Shown piece after piece: positions 9,965 to 17,910 of a stretch of DNA of 64,000 nucleotides. The translations under genes were made by a program, and so were the position numbers. This stretch comes from Stutzerimonas stutzeri RCH2 (GTDB taxonomy: Bacteria; Pseudomonadota; Gammaproteobacteria; Pseudomonadales; Pseudomonadaceae), in the NCBI RefSeq assembly GCF_000327065.1, contig NC_019936.1, forward strand, positions 744,001 to 808,000, in the 5' to 3' direction. A model generated the notes under the pieces. It had not been told where the DNA came from, ran no database searches, and was given only the letters and a program-made list of their open reading frames with translations. Numbering within the stretch: the first letter of the stretch is position 1; every line of letters starts with the position of its first letter.

Positions 9965-12466
9965 ATGGCCGATTGGCAATCCCTCGATCCCGAGGCCGCT
10001 CGTGAAGCGGAAAAGTACGACAACCCCATTCCCAGTCGCGAGCTGATTCTCCAGCATCTCGGTGAGCGCGGCTCACCGGCCGCCCGCGAAGAGCTGGTTG
10101 AAGAGTTCGGGCTTGTGTCCGAAGAAGATATCGAAGCGCTGCGTCGCCGTCTGCGCGCGATGGAGCGTGATGGTCAGCTGATCTACACCCGGCGTGGCAC
10201 TTATGCCCCGGTGGACAAGCTGGACCTGGTCTGTGGTCGCGTCAGTGGTCATCGTGACGGTTTCGGATTTCTGATTCCTGACGATGGCAGCGACGATCTG
10301 TTTCTCAGTCCTGCGCAGATGCGCCTGGTTTTCGACGGTGATCGCTGCCTGGCGCGTGTAGCCGGCCTGGATCGGCGCGGACGTCGCGAAGGTGCCATCG
10401 TTGAAGTAATCAGTCGGGCGCACGAAAGCATTGTCGGTCGCTACCACATCGAAAGTGATGTGGGTTTTGTCATTCCCGATAATCCGAAGATCCAGCAGGA
10501 AGTGCTGGTGACGCCGGGTCGCGCGCTTGACGCCAAGCCAGGCCAGTTCGTCGAAGTGAAGATCACTCACTGGCCAACTCAGCGCTTCCAGCCACAGGGC
10601 GACATTGTCGAAGTGATCGGCAACTACATGGCGCCGGGTATGGAGATCGACGTCGCACTGCGCAGCTTCGATATCCCGCATGTCTGGCCGGAAGCCGTCT
10701 TGAAGGAGGCCTCCCGTCTCAAGCCCGAGGTGGAGGAGAAGGACAAGCACAAGCGCGTCGACCTGCGCCATCTGCCGTTCGTCACCATCGACGGTGAGGA
10801 TGCGCGGGACTTCGACGATGCGGTCTACTGCGAGAAGCCGGGTGGCTGGAAGCTGCTGACCGGTGGCTTCCGCTTGTACGTCGCCATTGCTGACGTGTCG
10901 CACTACGTCAAGGTCGATTCGGCGCTCGACAAGGAATCGGTGGTCCGCGGTAACTCGGTGTATTTCCCCGAGCGGGTGGTGCCGATGCTGCCTGAGGAGC
11001 TGTCCAACGGGCTCTGCTCGTTGAACCCGCAGGTCGACCGTCTGGCGATGGTGTGTGAAATTACCTTGAGCAAGTCGGGGAAGATGACCGACTACCAGTT
11101 CTACGAGGCTGTGATCCACTCTCACGCCCGGCTGACCTACAACAAGGTCAGTGCCATGCTCGAGCAGCCCAAGTCTGCCGAAGGCAAGCGCTTGAGTGCC
11201 GAGTATGCGGAGGTGCTGCCGCATCTCAAGCAGCTCTATTCGCTGTACAAGGTGCTGCTCAAGGCGCGCCACACCCGCGGAGCTATCGACTTCGAAACGC
11301 AGGAAACACGTATCGTCTTCGGCAGCGATCGCAAGATCGCCGAAATCAAGCCCACCGAGCGCAACGATGCGCACAAGCTGATCGAAGAGTGCATGCTCTG
11401 CGCCAACGTCGCGACGGCAGCGTTCCTGCAGAAGCACGAGATCCCCGCGCTCTATCGTGTACACGATGCACCGCCGCTGGAGCGCCAGGAAAAGTTGCGC
11501 GCGTTTCTAGGTGAGCTGGGGCTCTCGCTGCACAAAGGCAAGGAAGGTCCGACGCCCAAGGATTATCAGGCGCTGCTGGAGCAGATTCAGGGGCGTCCGG
11601 ATTTCCATGTGATCCAGACCGTCATGCTGCGCTCGCTGAGCCAGGCGGTGTACAGCGCGGAGAATCACGGGCACTTCGGTCTGAACTACGAAGCCTACGC
11701 GCATTTCACCTCGCCGATCCGGCGCTATCCCGACCTGCTGGTGCATCGCGCCATTCGCAGTGTCATTCGTTCCCGTCGCGATACGCCGCACGTGCGCCGT
11801 GAAGGCGCCACCAGCATGCCCAAGGCACGTATCTATCCGTATGACGAAGCGGCGCTGGAGCAGCTGGGCGAGCAGTGCTCGATGACCGAGCGGCGCGCCG
11901 ACGAGGCTACCCGTGACGTCACCAATTGGCTCAAGTGCGAGTTCATGAAGGATCGCGTCGGAGAGACCTTCCCTGGTGTAATCACCGCGGTGACTGGTTT
12001 CGGTCTGTTCGTCGAGCTGACCGATATCTATGTGGAAGGGCTGGTACACGTCACGGCGATGCCAGGCGATTACTACCACTTCGATCCGTTGCACCATCGC
12101 CTGTCAGGCGAGCGTAGCGGCCGCAGCTTCCGTCTTGGTGACAGCGTCGAGGTCCGCGTCATGCGCGTCGACCTGGATGAACGCAAAATCGACTTCGAGC
12201 TAATTGCAGGCGGGACCAAGTCGGCTCCGGGCCAGCGCGATGGCGAGGGTCGTGGTCGCGAGCCTGGCAATGCCGACGTACGCAAGAGCCGCGAGCTGAA
12301 GAAGGCTCTGTTGGAGGAGGCCAAGGGAGGGCGCAAGGGCAAGGGTGAGAAGTCGACCGGTAGCAAGTCCCGGTCGGGCTCCGCGAAGCCCAAGTCTGCC
12401 GCCAAGTCTGGTGACAAGCCGTCCGCTGCCAGCGGTGGTCCCAGAAAGCGCAAGGCCAAGTCATGA
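9965..12466 (+). CDS. rnr: Ribonuclease R
   Basis: RNase R is a processive 3'-5' exoribonuclease of the RNB family that degrades structured RNA and takes part in rRNA and tmRNA quality control. The 833-residue protein has an N-terminal winged-helix segment (about 25-85), two cold-shock/OB domains, the RNB catalytic domain with the metal-binding TIDGEDARDFDD at residues 274-285, an S1 domain near 655-740 (VGETFPGVITAVTGFGLFVEL) and a Lys/Arg/Ser-rich tail from about 750 to the end. Such basic tails help RNase R unwind duplexes. ATG 9965 follows GAAAGGTG. Its last four bases overlap the rlmB start (ATGA), so the two genes should be translationally coupled. Confidence 0.97.
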   Translation: MADWQSLDPEAAREAEKYDNPIPSRELILQHLGERGSPAAREELVEEFGLVSEEDIEALRRRLRAMERDGQLIYTRRGTYAPVDKLDLVCGRVSGHRDGFGFLIPDDGSDDLFLSPAQMRLVFDGDRCLARVAGLDRRGRREGAIVEVISRAHESIVGRYHIESDVGFVIPDNPKIQQEVLVTPGRALDAKPGQFVEVKITHWPTQRFQPQGDIVEVIGNYMAPGMEIDVALRSFDIPHVWPEAVLKEASRLKPEVEEKDKHKRVDLRHLPFVTIDGEDARDFDDAVYCEKPGGWKLLTGGFRLYVAIADVSHYVKVDSALDKESVVRGNSVYFPERVVPMLPEELSNGLCSLNPQVDRLAMVCEITLSKSGKMTDYQFYEAVIHSHARLTYNKVSAMLEQPKSAEGKRLSAEYAEVLPHLKQLYSLYKVLLKARHTRGAIDFETQETRIVFGSDRKIAEIKPTERNDAHKLIEECMLCANVATAAFLQKHEIPALYRVHDAPPLERQEKLRAFLGELGLSLHKGKEGPTPKDYQALLEQIQGRPDFHVIQTVMLRSLSQAVYSAENHGHFGLNYEAYAHFTSPIRRYPDLLVHRAIRSVIRSRRDTPHVRREGATSMPKARIYPYDEAALEQLGEQCSMTERRADEATRDVTNWLKCEFMKDRVGETFPGVITAVTGFGLFVELTDIYVEGLVHVTAMPGDYYHFDPLHHRLSGERSGRSFRLGDSVEVRVMRVDLDERKIDFELIAGGTKSAPGQRDGEGRGREPGNADVRKSRELKKALLEEAKGGRKGKGEKSTGSKSRSGSAKPKSAAKSGDKPSAASGGPRKRKAKS

Positions 12467-13218
12467 GCCAGCTGGAGAAAATCTACGGCTTGCACGCCGT
12501 GGAGGCGCTGCTGCGTCATCACCCGAAGCGGGTCAAGCAGGTCTGGCTGGCCGAGGGGCGTGGCGATCCGCGTGTTCAGGTGCTGATCGAGCTCGCTGCA
12601 CAGGCGCGTGTGAGTGTCGGGCAATGCGAGCGTCGCGAGATGGACGCCTGGGTCGAAGGCGTCCATCAGGGGGTGGTCGCCGATGTCAGCCCGAGTCAGG
12701 TCTGGGGTGAGGCAATGCTCGAAGAGTTGCTCGATCGCGCCGAAGGGCCGCCATTGCTGCTGGTGCTCGATGGAGTGACCGATCCGCACAATCTCGGCGC
12801 CTGTATGCGCACCGCAGATGCCGCGGGTGCGCTCGCGGTGATCGTGCCGAAGGATAAATCGGCCACGCTTAACGCCACCGTACGGAAGGTGGCGTGCGGG
12901 GCGGCCGAGGTGATTCCCCTGGTCGCCGTCACCAACCTGGCGCGCACCCTGGAGAAGTTGCAGCAGCGCGGCCTGTGGGTCGTCGGAACAGCTGGCGAAG
13001 CTGAGCAGTCGCTTTACGATCAGGACCTCACCGGGCCCATCGTTCTTATCATGGGGGCAGAAGGTCGCGGTATGCGGCGCTTGACCCGCGAGCACTGCGA
13101 CTACCTGGTGCGCCTGCCGATGGCGGGAAGTGTCAGCAGTCTGAACGTCTCGGTGGCGACCGGTGTTTGCCTGTTCGAGGCCTTGCGCCAGCGCAAGGGC
13201 GCCAAGGCCACCAGCTGA
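12463..13218 (+). CDS. rlmB: 23S rRNA (guanosine-2'-O-)-methyltransferase RlmB
   Basis: RlmB methylates the 2'-OH of G2251 in the 23S rRNA P-loop using S-adenosylmethionine. The 251-residue protein has an N-terminal substrate-binding domain (IYGLHAVEALLRHHPKRVKQVW) and a C-terminal SpoU/SPOUT trefoil-knot domain with the three family motifs: NLGACMRTADAAG, IMGAEGRGMR and LPMAGSVSSLNVSVATG. The start overlaps the rnr stop by four bases, the standard rnr-rlmB arrangement. An 11-base-pair inverted repeat follows 29 bases after the stop. Confidence 0.97.
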   Translation: MSQLEKIYGLHAVEALLRHHPKRVKQVWLAEGRGDPRVQVLIELAAQARVSVGQCERREMDAWVEGVHQGVVADVSPSQVWGEAMLEELLDRAEGPPLLLVLDGVTDPHNLGACMRTADAAGALAVIVPKDKSATLNATVRKVACGAAEVIPLVAVTNLARTLEKLQQRGLWVVGTAGEAEQSLYDQDLTGPIVLIMGAEGRGMRRLTREHCDYLVRLPMAGSVSSLNVSVATGVCLFEALRQRKGAKATS

Positions 13219-13247
13219 TTCCAGCGTAGTCGCGCCGCCCGCCTGAA

Positions 13248-13276
13248 ACCGATTGACCTTTTTGTGGTCAATCGGT
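13248..13276. repeat. 11-bp perfect inverted repeat after rlmB
   Basis: ACCGATTGACC (13248-13258) and GGTCAATCGGT (13266-13276) enclose a 7-base loop that is mostly T. There is no T tract after either arm. It may end the rnr-rlmB transcript in a factor-assisted way or be a protein-binding site ahead of the histidine kinase gene at 13393. Confidence 0.6.
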
Positions 13277-13392
13277 GTCCCAGGCCCGTCCGCCGGATAG
13301 CGGCTTCCCGTCATATTGCTTGAGCGCTCCGGGTGCTGTCGGAGCCTTGCTGAGTTCGTTACGCGGCGTCAGGCTCGTACCATGGAGGTTGT

Positions 13393-15555
13393 ATGCAGCA
13401 GCGCCCGTCTTTCGAAAGCCTGTTCCGGCTATCCCCAAACGCCTATGTCCTGCTTGATCGCGATCTGGTCATCCTGGACGCCAATGCAGCTTACCTCGCC
13501 CTGACCGGGCGCAAGCTGGAGGATATCCAGGGGCAGCGCCTGCATGAGGCGTTCGCTGCCGATCCGCTCAGCCCTGAGATGACCCGGGTGCAGGAATTGC
13601 TCGATTCCTTCGCGCGTGTTCTTAGTCGCAAGGCTGTCGATACGCTGCCTGTGATTCGCTACTCGATCGCCCGCCAGACTCCGCTCGGTCCTATTTACGA
13701 AGACCGTTACTGGAGCGCCACGCACACCCCGATTCTGGATGAACAGGGGGAGGTGGTGGCGATCCTGCAGCACACGTCGGATATCACTGAGCTTCAGGCA
13801 ATAAAGGACTCGGTGAGTCAGGCGGCTGGCGGGCGCCAGCCTGTGCAGCAGCTGGAGCAGAGCGTCATGTCACGGGCCAAGCTGCTGCAGTCGGAAGGCG
13901 AGCAGTTGCGGCGCCTGTTCGCCCAGGCCCCCGGGTTCGTCTGCTTTCTGCGAGGCCCGAGGCATGTCTACGAGTTGGTGAATGATGCCTATCGGCAGGT
14001 CATCGGGCATCGCCAGCTTCTGGGTAAGACGATTCGCGACGGCTTGCCGGAGATCGAGGGGCAGGTCCTGATCGGTTTGCTCGATGACGTCTATCGGACC
14101 GGGCAGCCTTATATTGGCAAACGCGTATCGCTGTTCCTCAAGCGGCAGCCGGAGCGGGAGCCCGAAGAGGTGATTCTCGACTTCGTGCTGCAGCCAATCG
14201 TCGAAAATGACGGCAAGGTGATCGGCATCTTCGTTCAGGGGCAGGACGTCACCGAGCAGCAGCGCAATGAGATGGAGCTGCGCCGCTATCGCGATCATCT
14301 GGAAGAGCTGGTTCGCGAGCGCACCCTGGCGCTGCAGCAGAGCGAGGCTGAGCGACAGATGACCGAGCAGGCACTGCTCCAGGCCCAGCGTCTGGAGGCA
14401 GTGGGCAAGCTGACCGGCGGCATCGCCCATGATTTCAACAACATGCTGCAGATCATTGGCGGCAACCTGCAACTGTTGCGACGCAGTCTTGGCAGTGACG
14501 AAACTGCCGCGCGGCGGCTGGACTCCGCTGTCAGTGGGGTCGAGAAGGGCGCTCGTCTCGCTTCGCAACTACTCGCCTTTGCCAGTCGCCAGCCATTGCT
14601 TCCGCAGCAAGTGCATCTGCCTGACCTGCTCGAACAGATGCATGAGTTACTCAACGGTGCGCTGGGTTCGGCCGTGCAGCTCGAACTGCAGGTGTTGGGT
14701 CGGCCGTGGCCGGTGTTCGTGGATGTCGGCAACCTGCAAAGCGTGGTGCTGAATCTCGCCGCGAACGCGCGTGATGCGATGTCCGGTGGTGGTCGCGTCG
14801 TGCTGCGCCTGGAGAATCGGCTGCTGGGCGCAGACGTTCCGGTCGGTCAGGGTGGTGGCTATGTGTTGCTCAGCGTGATCGATGAGGGGAGCGGCATGAC
14901 GGAGGATGTCCGCGCCAGGGCGTTCGAGCCTTTCTTCACCACCAAGCAGAACAGCAATGCTTCCGGTCTCGGCTTGAGCATGGTCTATGGATTCGTCAAG
15001 CAGAGCGGTGGCTTCGTCACGCTGGAGAGCGGCGAGCAGGGCGGCACGGCCGTGCATGTTCATTTGCCGCGCCATGTAGAAAACGAGCCGCAGCTCCCGG
15101 GGCAGGGCGGCGACGGTGCAGTCGAGTCGATACAGGATGACGCCTCGCGCTCGGCGCCTGAGTCGGGCGCGGACTCAGTGGATGGCAGTCTCCGGATCCT
15201 CTTCGTCGAAGATGACCCGACGCTGCGCATGCTGACCGGGGAAGTGATGATGGAGCTCGGTCATGAGGTCGTCGCCAGTGAAACGGCGGAAGAGGCGCTG
15301 GAAATTCTTGAGCGGCAGCCGTTCGATGTACTGCTGACCGATGTCGGCCTGGCTGGGATGAGCGGAATCGATCTTGCGCGCGAAGCCGGCACGCGCCTGC
15401 CACGGCTGTCATTGGTGATCGCTTCGGGTTATCCGGTCAATGCGTCGGACGTCGGGCTTGATCGCCTGCGCACCATGCTCAAACCGTACGATATCCATCA
15501 GGTTCGCGAGCTGCTTGATGGCATTCGCGCCGAGCGTGCGGCGCTGCATATCTGA
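13393..15555 (+). CDS. PAS-PAS hybrid sensor histidine kinase with C-terminal receiver
   Basis: This 720-residue soluble protein shows no transmembrane helix. In order it has a PAS domain (about 1-135, SPNAYVLLDRDLVILDANAA), a second PAS domain (about 170-300), a coiled-coil helix (300-340), a HisKA-type dimerisation domain with the phosphorylatable His346 in GGIAHDFNNMLQIIGGN, an HATPase domain with N-box (LNLAANARDAM), DEGSGM and GLGLSMVYG boxes, a linker, and a receiver domain whose likely acceptor is Asp650 in LLTDVGLAG. The HDFNN-type H-box is typical of soluble hybrid kinases. The signal and output are unknown: there is no partner regulator beside it, and rnr-rlmB upstream and the rpsF operon downstream are housekeeping genes. 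GGAGG at 13384-13388 precedes ATG 13393 at short spacing. Confidence 0.9.
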   Translation: MQQRPSFESLFRLSPNAYVLLDRDLVILDANAAYLALTGRKLEDIQGQRLHEAFAADPLSPEMTRVQELLDSFARVLSRKAVDTLPVIRYSIARQTPLGPIYEDRYWSATHTPILDEQGEVVAILQHTSDITELQAIKDSVSQAAGGRQPVQQLEQSVMSRAKLLQSEGEQLRRLFAQAPGFVCFLRGPRHVYELVNDAYRQVIGHRQLLGKTIRDGLPEIEGQVLIGLLDDVYRTGQPYIGKRVSLFLKRQPEREPEEVILDFVLQPIVENDGKVIGIFVQGQDVTEQQRNEMELRRYRDHLEELVRERTLALQQSEAERQMTEQALLQAQRLEAVGKLTGGIAHDFNNMLQIIGGNLQLLRRSLGSDETAARRLDSAVSGVEKGARLASQLLAFASRQPLLPQQVHLPDLLEQMHELLNGALGSAVQLELQVLGRPWPVFVDVGNLQSVVLNLAANARDAMSGGGRVVLRLENRLLGADVPVGQGGGYVLLSVIDEGSGMTEDVRARAFEPFFTTKQNSNASGLGLSMVYGFVKQSGGFVTLESGEQGGTAVHVHLPRHVENEPQLPGQGGDGAVESIQDDASRSAPESGADSVDGSLRILFVEDDPTLRMLTGEVMMELGHEVVASETAEEALEILERQPFDVLLTDVGLAGMSGIDLAREAGTRLPRLSLVIASGYPVNASDVGLDRLRTMLKPYDIHQVRELLDGIRAERAALHI

Positions 15556-15591
15556 TATGCACTGGGCTGGTTAAATAATCACCAGTTTGCC

Positions 15592-15620
15592 TTGCGCCGC
15601 TGTCGGCCCTTCTCTAGAAT
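15592..15620 (+). promoter_or_regulatory. Candidate sigma-70 promoter of the rpsF operon
   Basis: TTGCGC (15592-15597), a 17-base spacer and TAGAAT (15615-15620), followed by a GC-rich GGCGCC discriminator of the kind associated with growth-rate and stringent control. It would give a leader of about 110 bases before rpsF. Confidence 0.6.
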
Positions 15621-15630
15621 GGCGCCCCTT

Positions 15631-15719
15631 GCCTGGATGGCAGGCGTTTGCGCGCCTTTCTGCAAGCAAGACAACAAGTCATTCACTCCTTGCCTGACCG
15701 CATTGTCGGCAGGCTGCAA
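15631..15719 (+). promoter_or_regulatory. Structured leader of rpsF, candidate S6:S18 autoregulatory element
   Basis: Two hairpins with the same arms lie in the leader: GCCTG/CAGGC at 15631-15635/15641-15645 around loop GATGG, and GCCTG/CAGGC at 15692-15696/15710-15714 enclosing ACCGCATTGTCGG, which contains CCG and CGG segments. In other bacteria the S6:S18 complex represses its own operon through a leader stem with a CCG-containing bulge near the rpsF start. The second hairpin, 21 bases before the start codon, fits that description. Assignment as the S6:S18 site is by resemblance; because the arms are identical, each 5' arm could pair with either 3' arm. Confidence 0.5.
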
Positions 15720-15735
15720 CCCGTAAGGAGCAATT

Positions 15736-16152
15736 ATGCGTCATTACGAAATCATCTTTCTGGTTCACCCGGACCAGAGCGAGCAGGTCGGCGGCATGGT
15801 GGAGCGTTACACCAAGCTGATCGAAGAAGACGGTGGCAAGATTCACCGCCTGGAAGACTGGGGCCGTCGTCAGCTGGCTTACGCCATCAACAACGTGCAC
15901 AAGGCTCACTATGTGATGCTGAACGTCGAGTGCAGTGGCAAGGCCCTGGCCGAGCTGGAAGACAACTTCCGCTACAACGACGCCGTCATCCGCAACCTGA
16001 TCATTCGTCGCGACGAAGCCGAGACCGAACAGTCTGAAATGCTCAAGGCCGAGGAAAACCGTAGCGAACGCCGCGAGCGTCGTGATCGCCCTGACAACAC
16101 TGATGGCTCCAACGAGAGCGACAGTGACAGCGATAACAACGCTGACGAGTAA
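15736..16152 (+). CDS. rpsF: 30S ribosomal protein S6
   Basis: S6 binds S18 and the central domain of 16S rRNA in the 30S platform. The 138-residue protein begins [18 protein letters not shown] and has the [18 protein letters not shown] signature region. After about residue 100 it carries a charged tail that shifts from an Arg-rich stretch ([11 protein letters not shown]) to an Asp/Ser/Asn-rich end ([11 protein letters not shown]). AAGGAG precedes the ATG. This is the first gene of the operon, with rpsR 28 bases downstream. Confidence 0.98.
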   Translation: MRHYEIIFLVHPDQSEQVGGMVERYTKLIEEDGGKIHRLEDWGRRQLAYAINNVHKAHYVMLNVECSGKALAELEDNFRYNDAVIRNLIIRRDEAETEQSEMLKAEENRSERRERRDRPDNTDGSNESDSDSDNNADE

Positions 16153-16180
16153 TCCACGGATCTATTGAGGAGCCTATTTC

Positions 16181-16411
16181 ATGGCACGTTTTTTCCGTCG
16201 TCGTAAGTTCTGCCGTTTCACCGCCGAAGGCGTGAAAGAGATCGACTACAAGGATCTCAACACCCTGAAGGCCTACATCTCCGAGACCGGCAAGATTGTT
16301 CCTAGCCGTATCACCGGAACCAAGGCACGTTATCAGCGTCAGCTGGCTACCGCTATCAAGCGCGCCCGCTACCTGGCCCTGCTGCCCTACACCGACAGCC
16401 ACGGCCGTTGA
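16181..16411 (+). CDS. rpsR: 30S ribosomal protein S18
   Basis: S18 is a small basic protein that sits beside S6 on the 30S platform. The 76-residue product begins [17 protein letters not shown] and has the family core [27 protein letters not shown] and [28 protein letters not shown] precedes the ATG. In enteric bacteria priB lies between rpsF and rpsR; here the 28-base gap leaves no room for it. Confidence 0.98.
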   Translation: MARFFRRRKFCRFTAEGVKEIDYKDLNTLKAYISETGKIVPSRITGTKARYQRQLATAIKRARYLALLPYTDSHGR

Positions 16412-16445
16412 TCCGGCTGGTCGACAGAAGTAAAGGATAAATCGC

Positions 16446-17339
16446 ATGCGCGCCCTGGCTGAGTTCATCATGCGCGGCCGTATGCAGGCCATCTTTGTGG
16501 TGGCCGGGGCTGCGGCGCTGCCCATGCTGTTCTGGTTGAGTGCTGCTGCAGGCTGTCTGGTGCTGCTGCGGCGTGGTCTCAACGATGCGCTGGGTGTGCT
16601 GGTCTGGGCTGTATTGCCGGCGCTGGCCTGGTGGTACTTCGGCGATCCGCGAACCCTGCTGGTACTGCTGGGTTCGCTGGGGCTGGCGCTGCTGTTGCGC
16701 AGCCATGCGTCGTGGGTGCGGGTGATGTTATGCAGCGTGGGGCTCGGGCTGTTGTATGTCTGGGCGCTCGGTGCGGTGTTTGGCGAGCCCATCGCGGCGC
16801 TGGCCAGCGAACTGCAGAAAGTGTTGCCTGACGCATTGTCGGGTGCCTATCAGCAGCTTTCGGTGGAAGAGCGCGGGCGCTTGGAGTCGCTGCTGGCACC
16901 TGTGCTGACCGGTCTTCTGGCCGCGCTGCTGCAGATCGTCACTCTGCTGAGCCTGATGCTTGGTCGTTACTGGCAGGCTGCGTTGTACAACCCGGGCGGG
17001 TTCGGCAGCGAGTTTCGCGCGCTGCGGTTTCCACCGTTGCTGGCGATGTCGCTACTGGTCGGCATGCTGCTGGGACCGAATCTTGGTGTGCAGTTGGCCG
17101 TGCTGACGCCGCTGTGCAGCGTGCCGCTGGTATTCGCCGGCATCGCGCTGATGCACGGGTTGGTGGCTCAGGGACGTCTGCCGCGATTCTGGCTGGTGGG
17201 GCTGTACGTCACGCTGGTGCTGTTCATGCAGTTGATTTATCCGTTACTGGCCGTTTTGGCCATTGTCGACAGTCTGTTTGATTTTCGTGGTCGCGCAGCC
17301 GGTAAGAACGGTGCGGGACCTGCGAACGGTGAAGGTTAA
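16446..17339 (+). CDS. Multi-spanning inner membrane protein, DUF2232/YybS-like
   Basis: This 297-residue very hydrophobic protein has about eight predicted membrane helices (for example residues 16-42, 47-65, 67-85, 92-112, 150-176, 196-226, 229-247 and 252-280). A soluble stretch at about 113-150 is followed by a polar Gly/Ala/Lys-rich C-terminus. Its place between rpsR and rplI and its topology match the DUF2232 proteins found in this operon in pseudomonads; it looks like a distant YybS relative. No catalytic motif is evident and the function is unknown. It starts 34 bases after rpsR with a weak AGTAAAGGA site and ends 21 bases before rplI, so it is almost certainly cotranscribed with the ribosomal protein genes. 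Confidence 0.8.
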   Translation: MRALAEFIMRGRMQAIFVVAGAAALPMLFWLSAAAGCLVLLRRGLNDALGVLVWAVLPALAWWYFGDPRTLLVLLGSLGLALLLRSHASWVRVMLCSVGLGLLYVWALGAVFGEPIAALASELQKVLPDALSGAYQQLSVEERGRLESLLAPVLTGLLAALLQIVTLLSLMLGRYWQAALYNPGGFGSEFRALRFPPLLAMSLLVGMLLGPNLGVQLAVLTPLCSVPLVFAGIALMHGLVAQGRLPRFWLVGLYVTLVLFMQLIYPLLAVLAIVDSLFDFRGRAAGKNGAGPANGEG

Positions 17340-17360
17340 AAGTTAAGAGGTAAGACTCAA

Positions 17361-17807
17361 ATGGAAGTCATCCTGCTGGAAAAAGTCGCAAACCTGGGCA
17401 ACCTGGGCGACAAGGTAAACGTCAAGTCTGGTTACGGCCGCAACTACCTGCTGCCGCAGCGCAAGGCTACTGCTGCTACCGCAGCTAACATCGCCGAGTT
17501 CGAAGCTCGTCGTGCTGACCTGGAAAAAGCTGCTGCCGAGCGTAAGGCTTCTGCCGAAGCTCGCGCTGCTCAGCTGGCCGAGCTGGAAGTCACCATCACC
17601 GCTACCGCGGGCGATGAAGGCAAGCTGTTCGGTTCCATCGGTACTCACGACATCGCCGACGCACTGACCGCCTCTGGCGTTGAAGTGGCGAAGAGCGAAG
17701 TTCGTCTGCCGAACGGCACCATCCGCCAGGTTGGTGAATACGACGTAGCTGTGCACCTGCACACCGACGTCGAAGCGACCGTCAAGCTGATCGTCGTAGC
17801 CGGCTAA
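17361..17807 (+). CDS. rplI: 50S ribosomal protein L9
   Basis: L9 bridges the L1 stalk region and the outer ribosome surface and affects frame maintenance. The 148-residue protein has the N-terminal rRNA-binding domain [29 protein letters not shown] sequence with GRNYLLPQ, a long Ala/Glu-rich connecting helix (about residues 42-75) and a C-terminal domain ending in [16 protein letters not shown]. The start is preceded by AGAGGTAAGA. It closes the rpsF operon; a bulged hairpin followed by a T-rich tract lies at 17847-17886. Confidence 0.98.
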   Translation: MEVILLEKVANLGNLGDKVNVKSGYGRNYLLPQRKATAATAANIAEFEARRADLEKAAAERKASAEARAAQLAELEVTITATAGDEGKLFGSIGTHDIADALTASGVEVAKSEVRLPNGTIRQVGEYDVAVHLHTDVEATVKLIVVAG

Positions 17808-17846
17808 GCCATCGTCTGGCACCGCTGGTGCCTGACGAGTAACATC

Positions 17847-17886
17847 GGGCGCGTTTCCATGCGAATGGAGCGTGCCCTTTGTTTTT
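17847..17886 (+). terminator. Rho-independent terminator of the rpsF-rplI operon
   Basis: GGGCGCGTTTCCAT and ATGGAGCGTGCCC pair with one bulge and two wobble pairs, followed by TTTGTTTTT. A smaller palindrome GGCACC-GCT-GGTGCC lies at 17818-17832 just before it. The element sits between rplI and dnaB. Confidence 0.7.
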
Positions 17887-17910
17887 CTGTAGTTCCGAAT
17901 TTCGAGTGCC

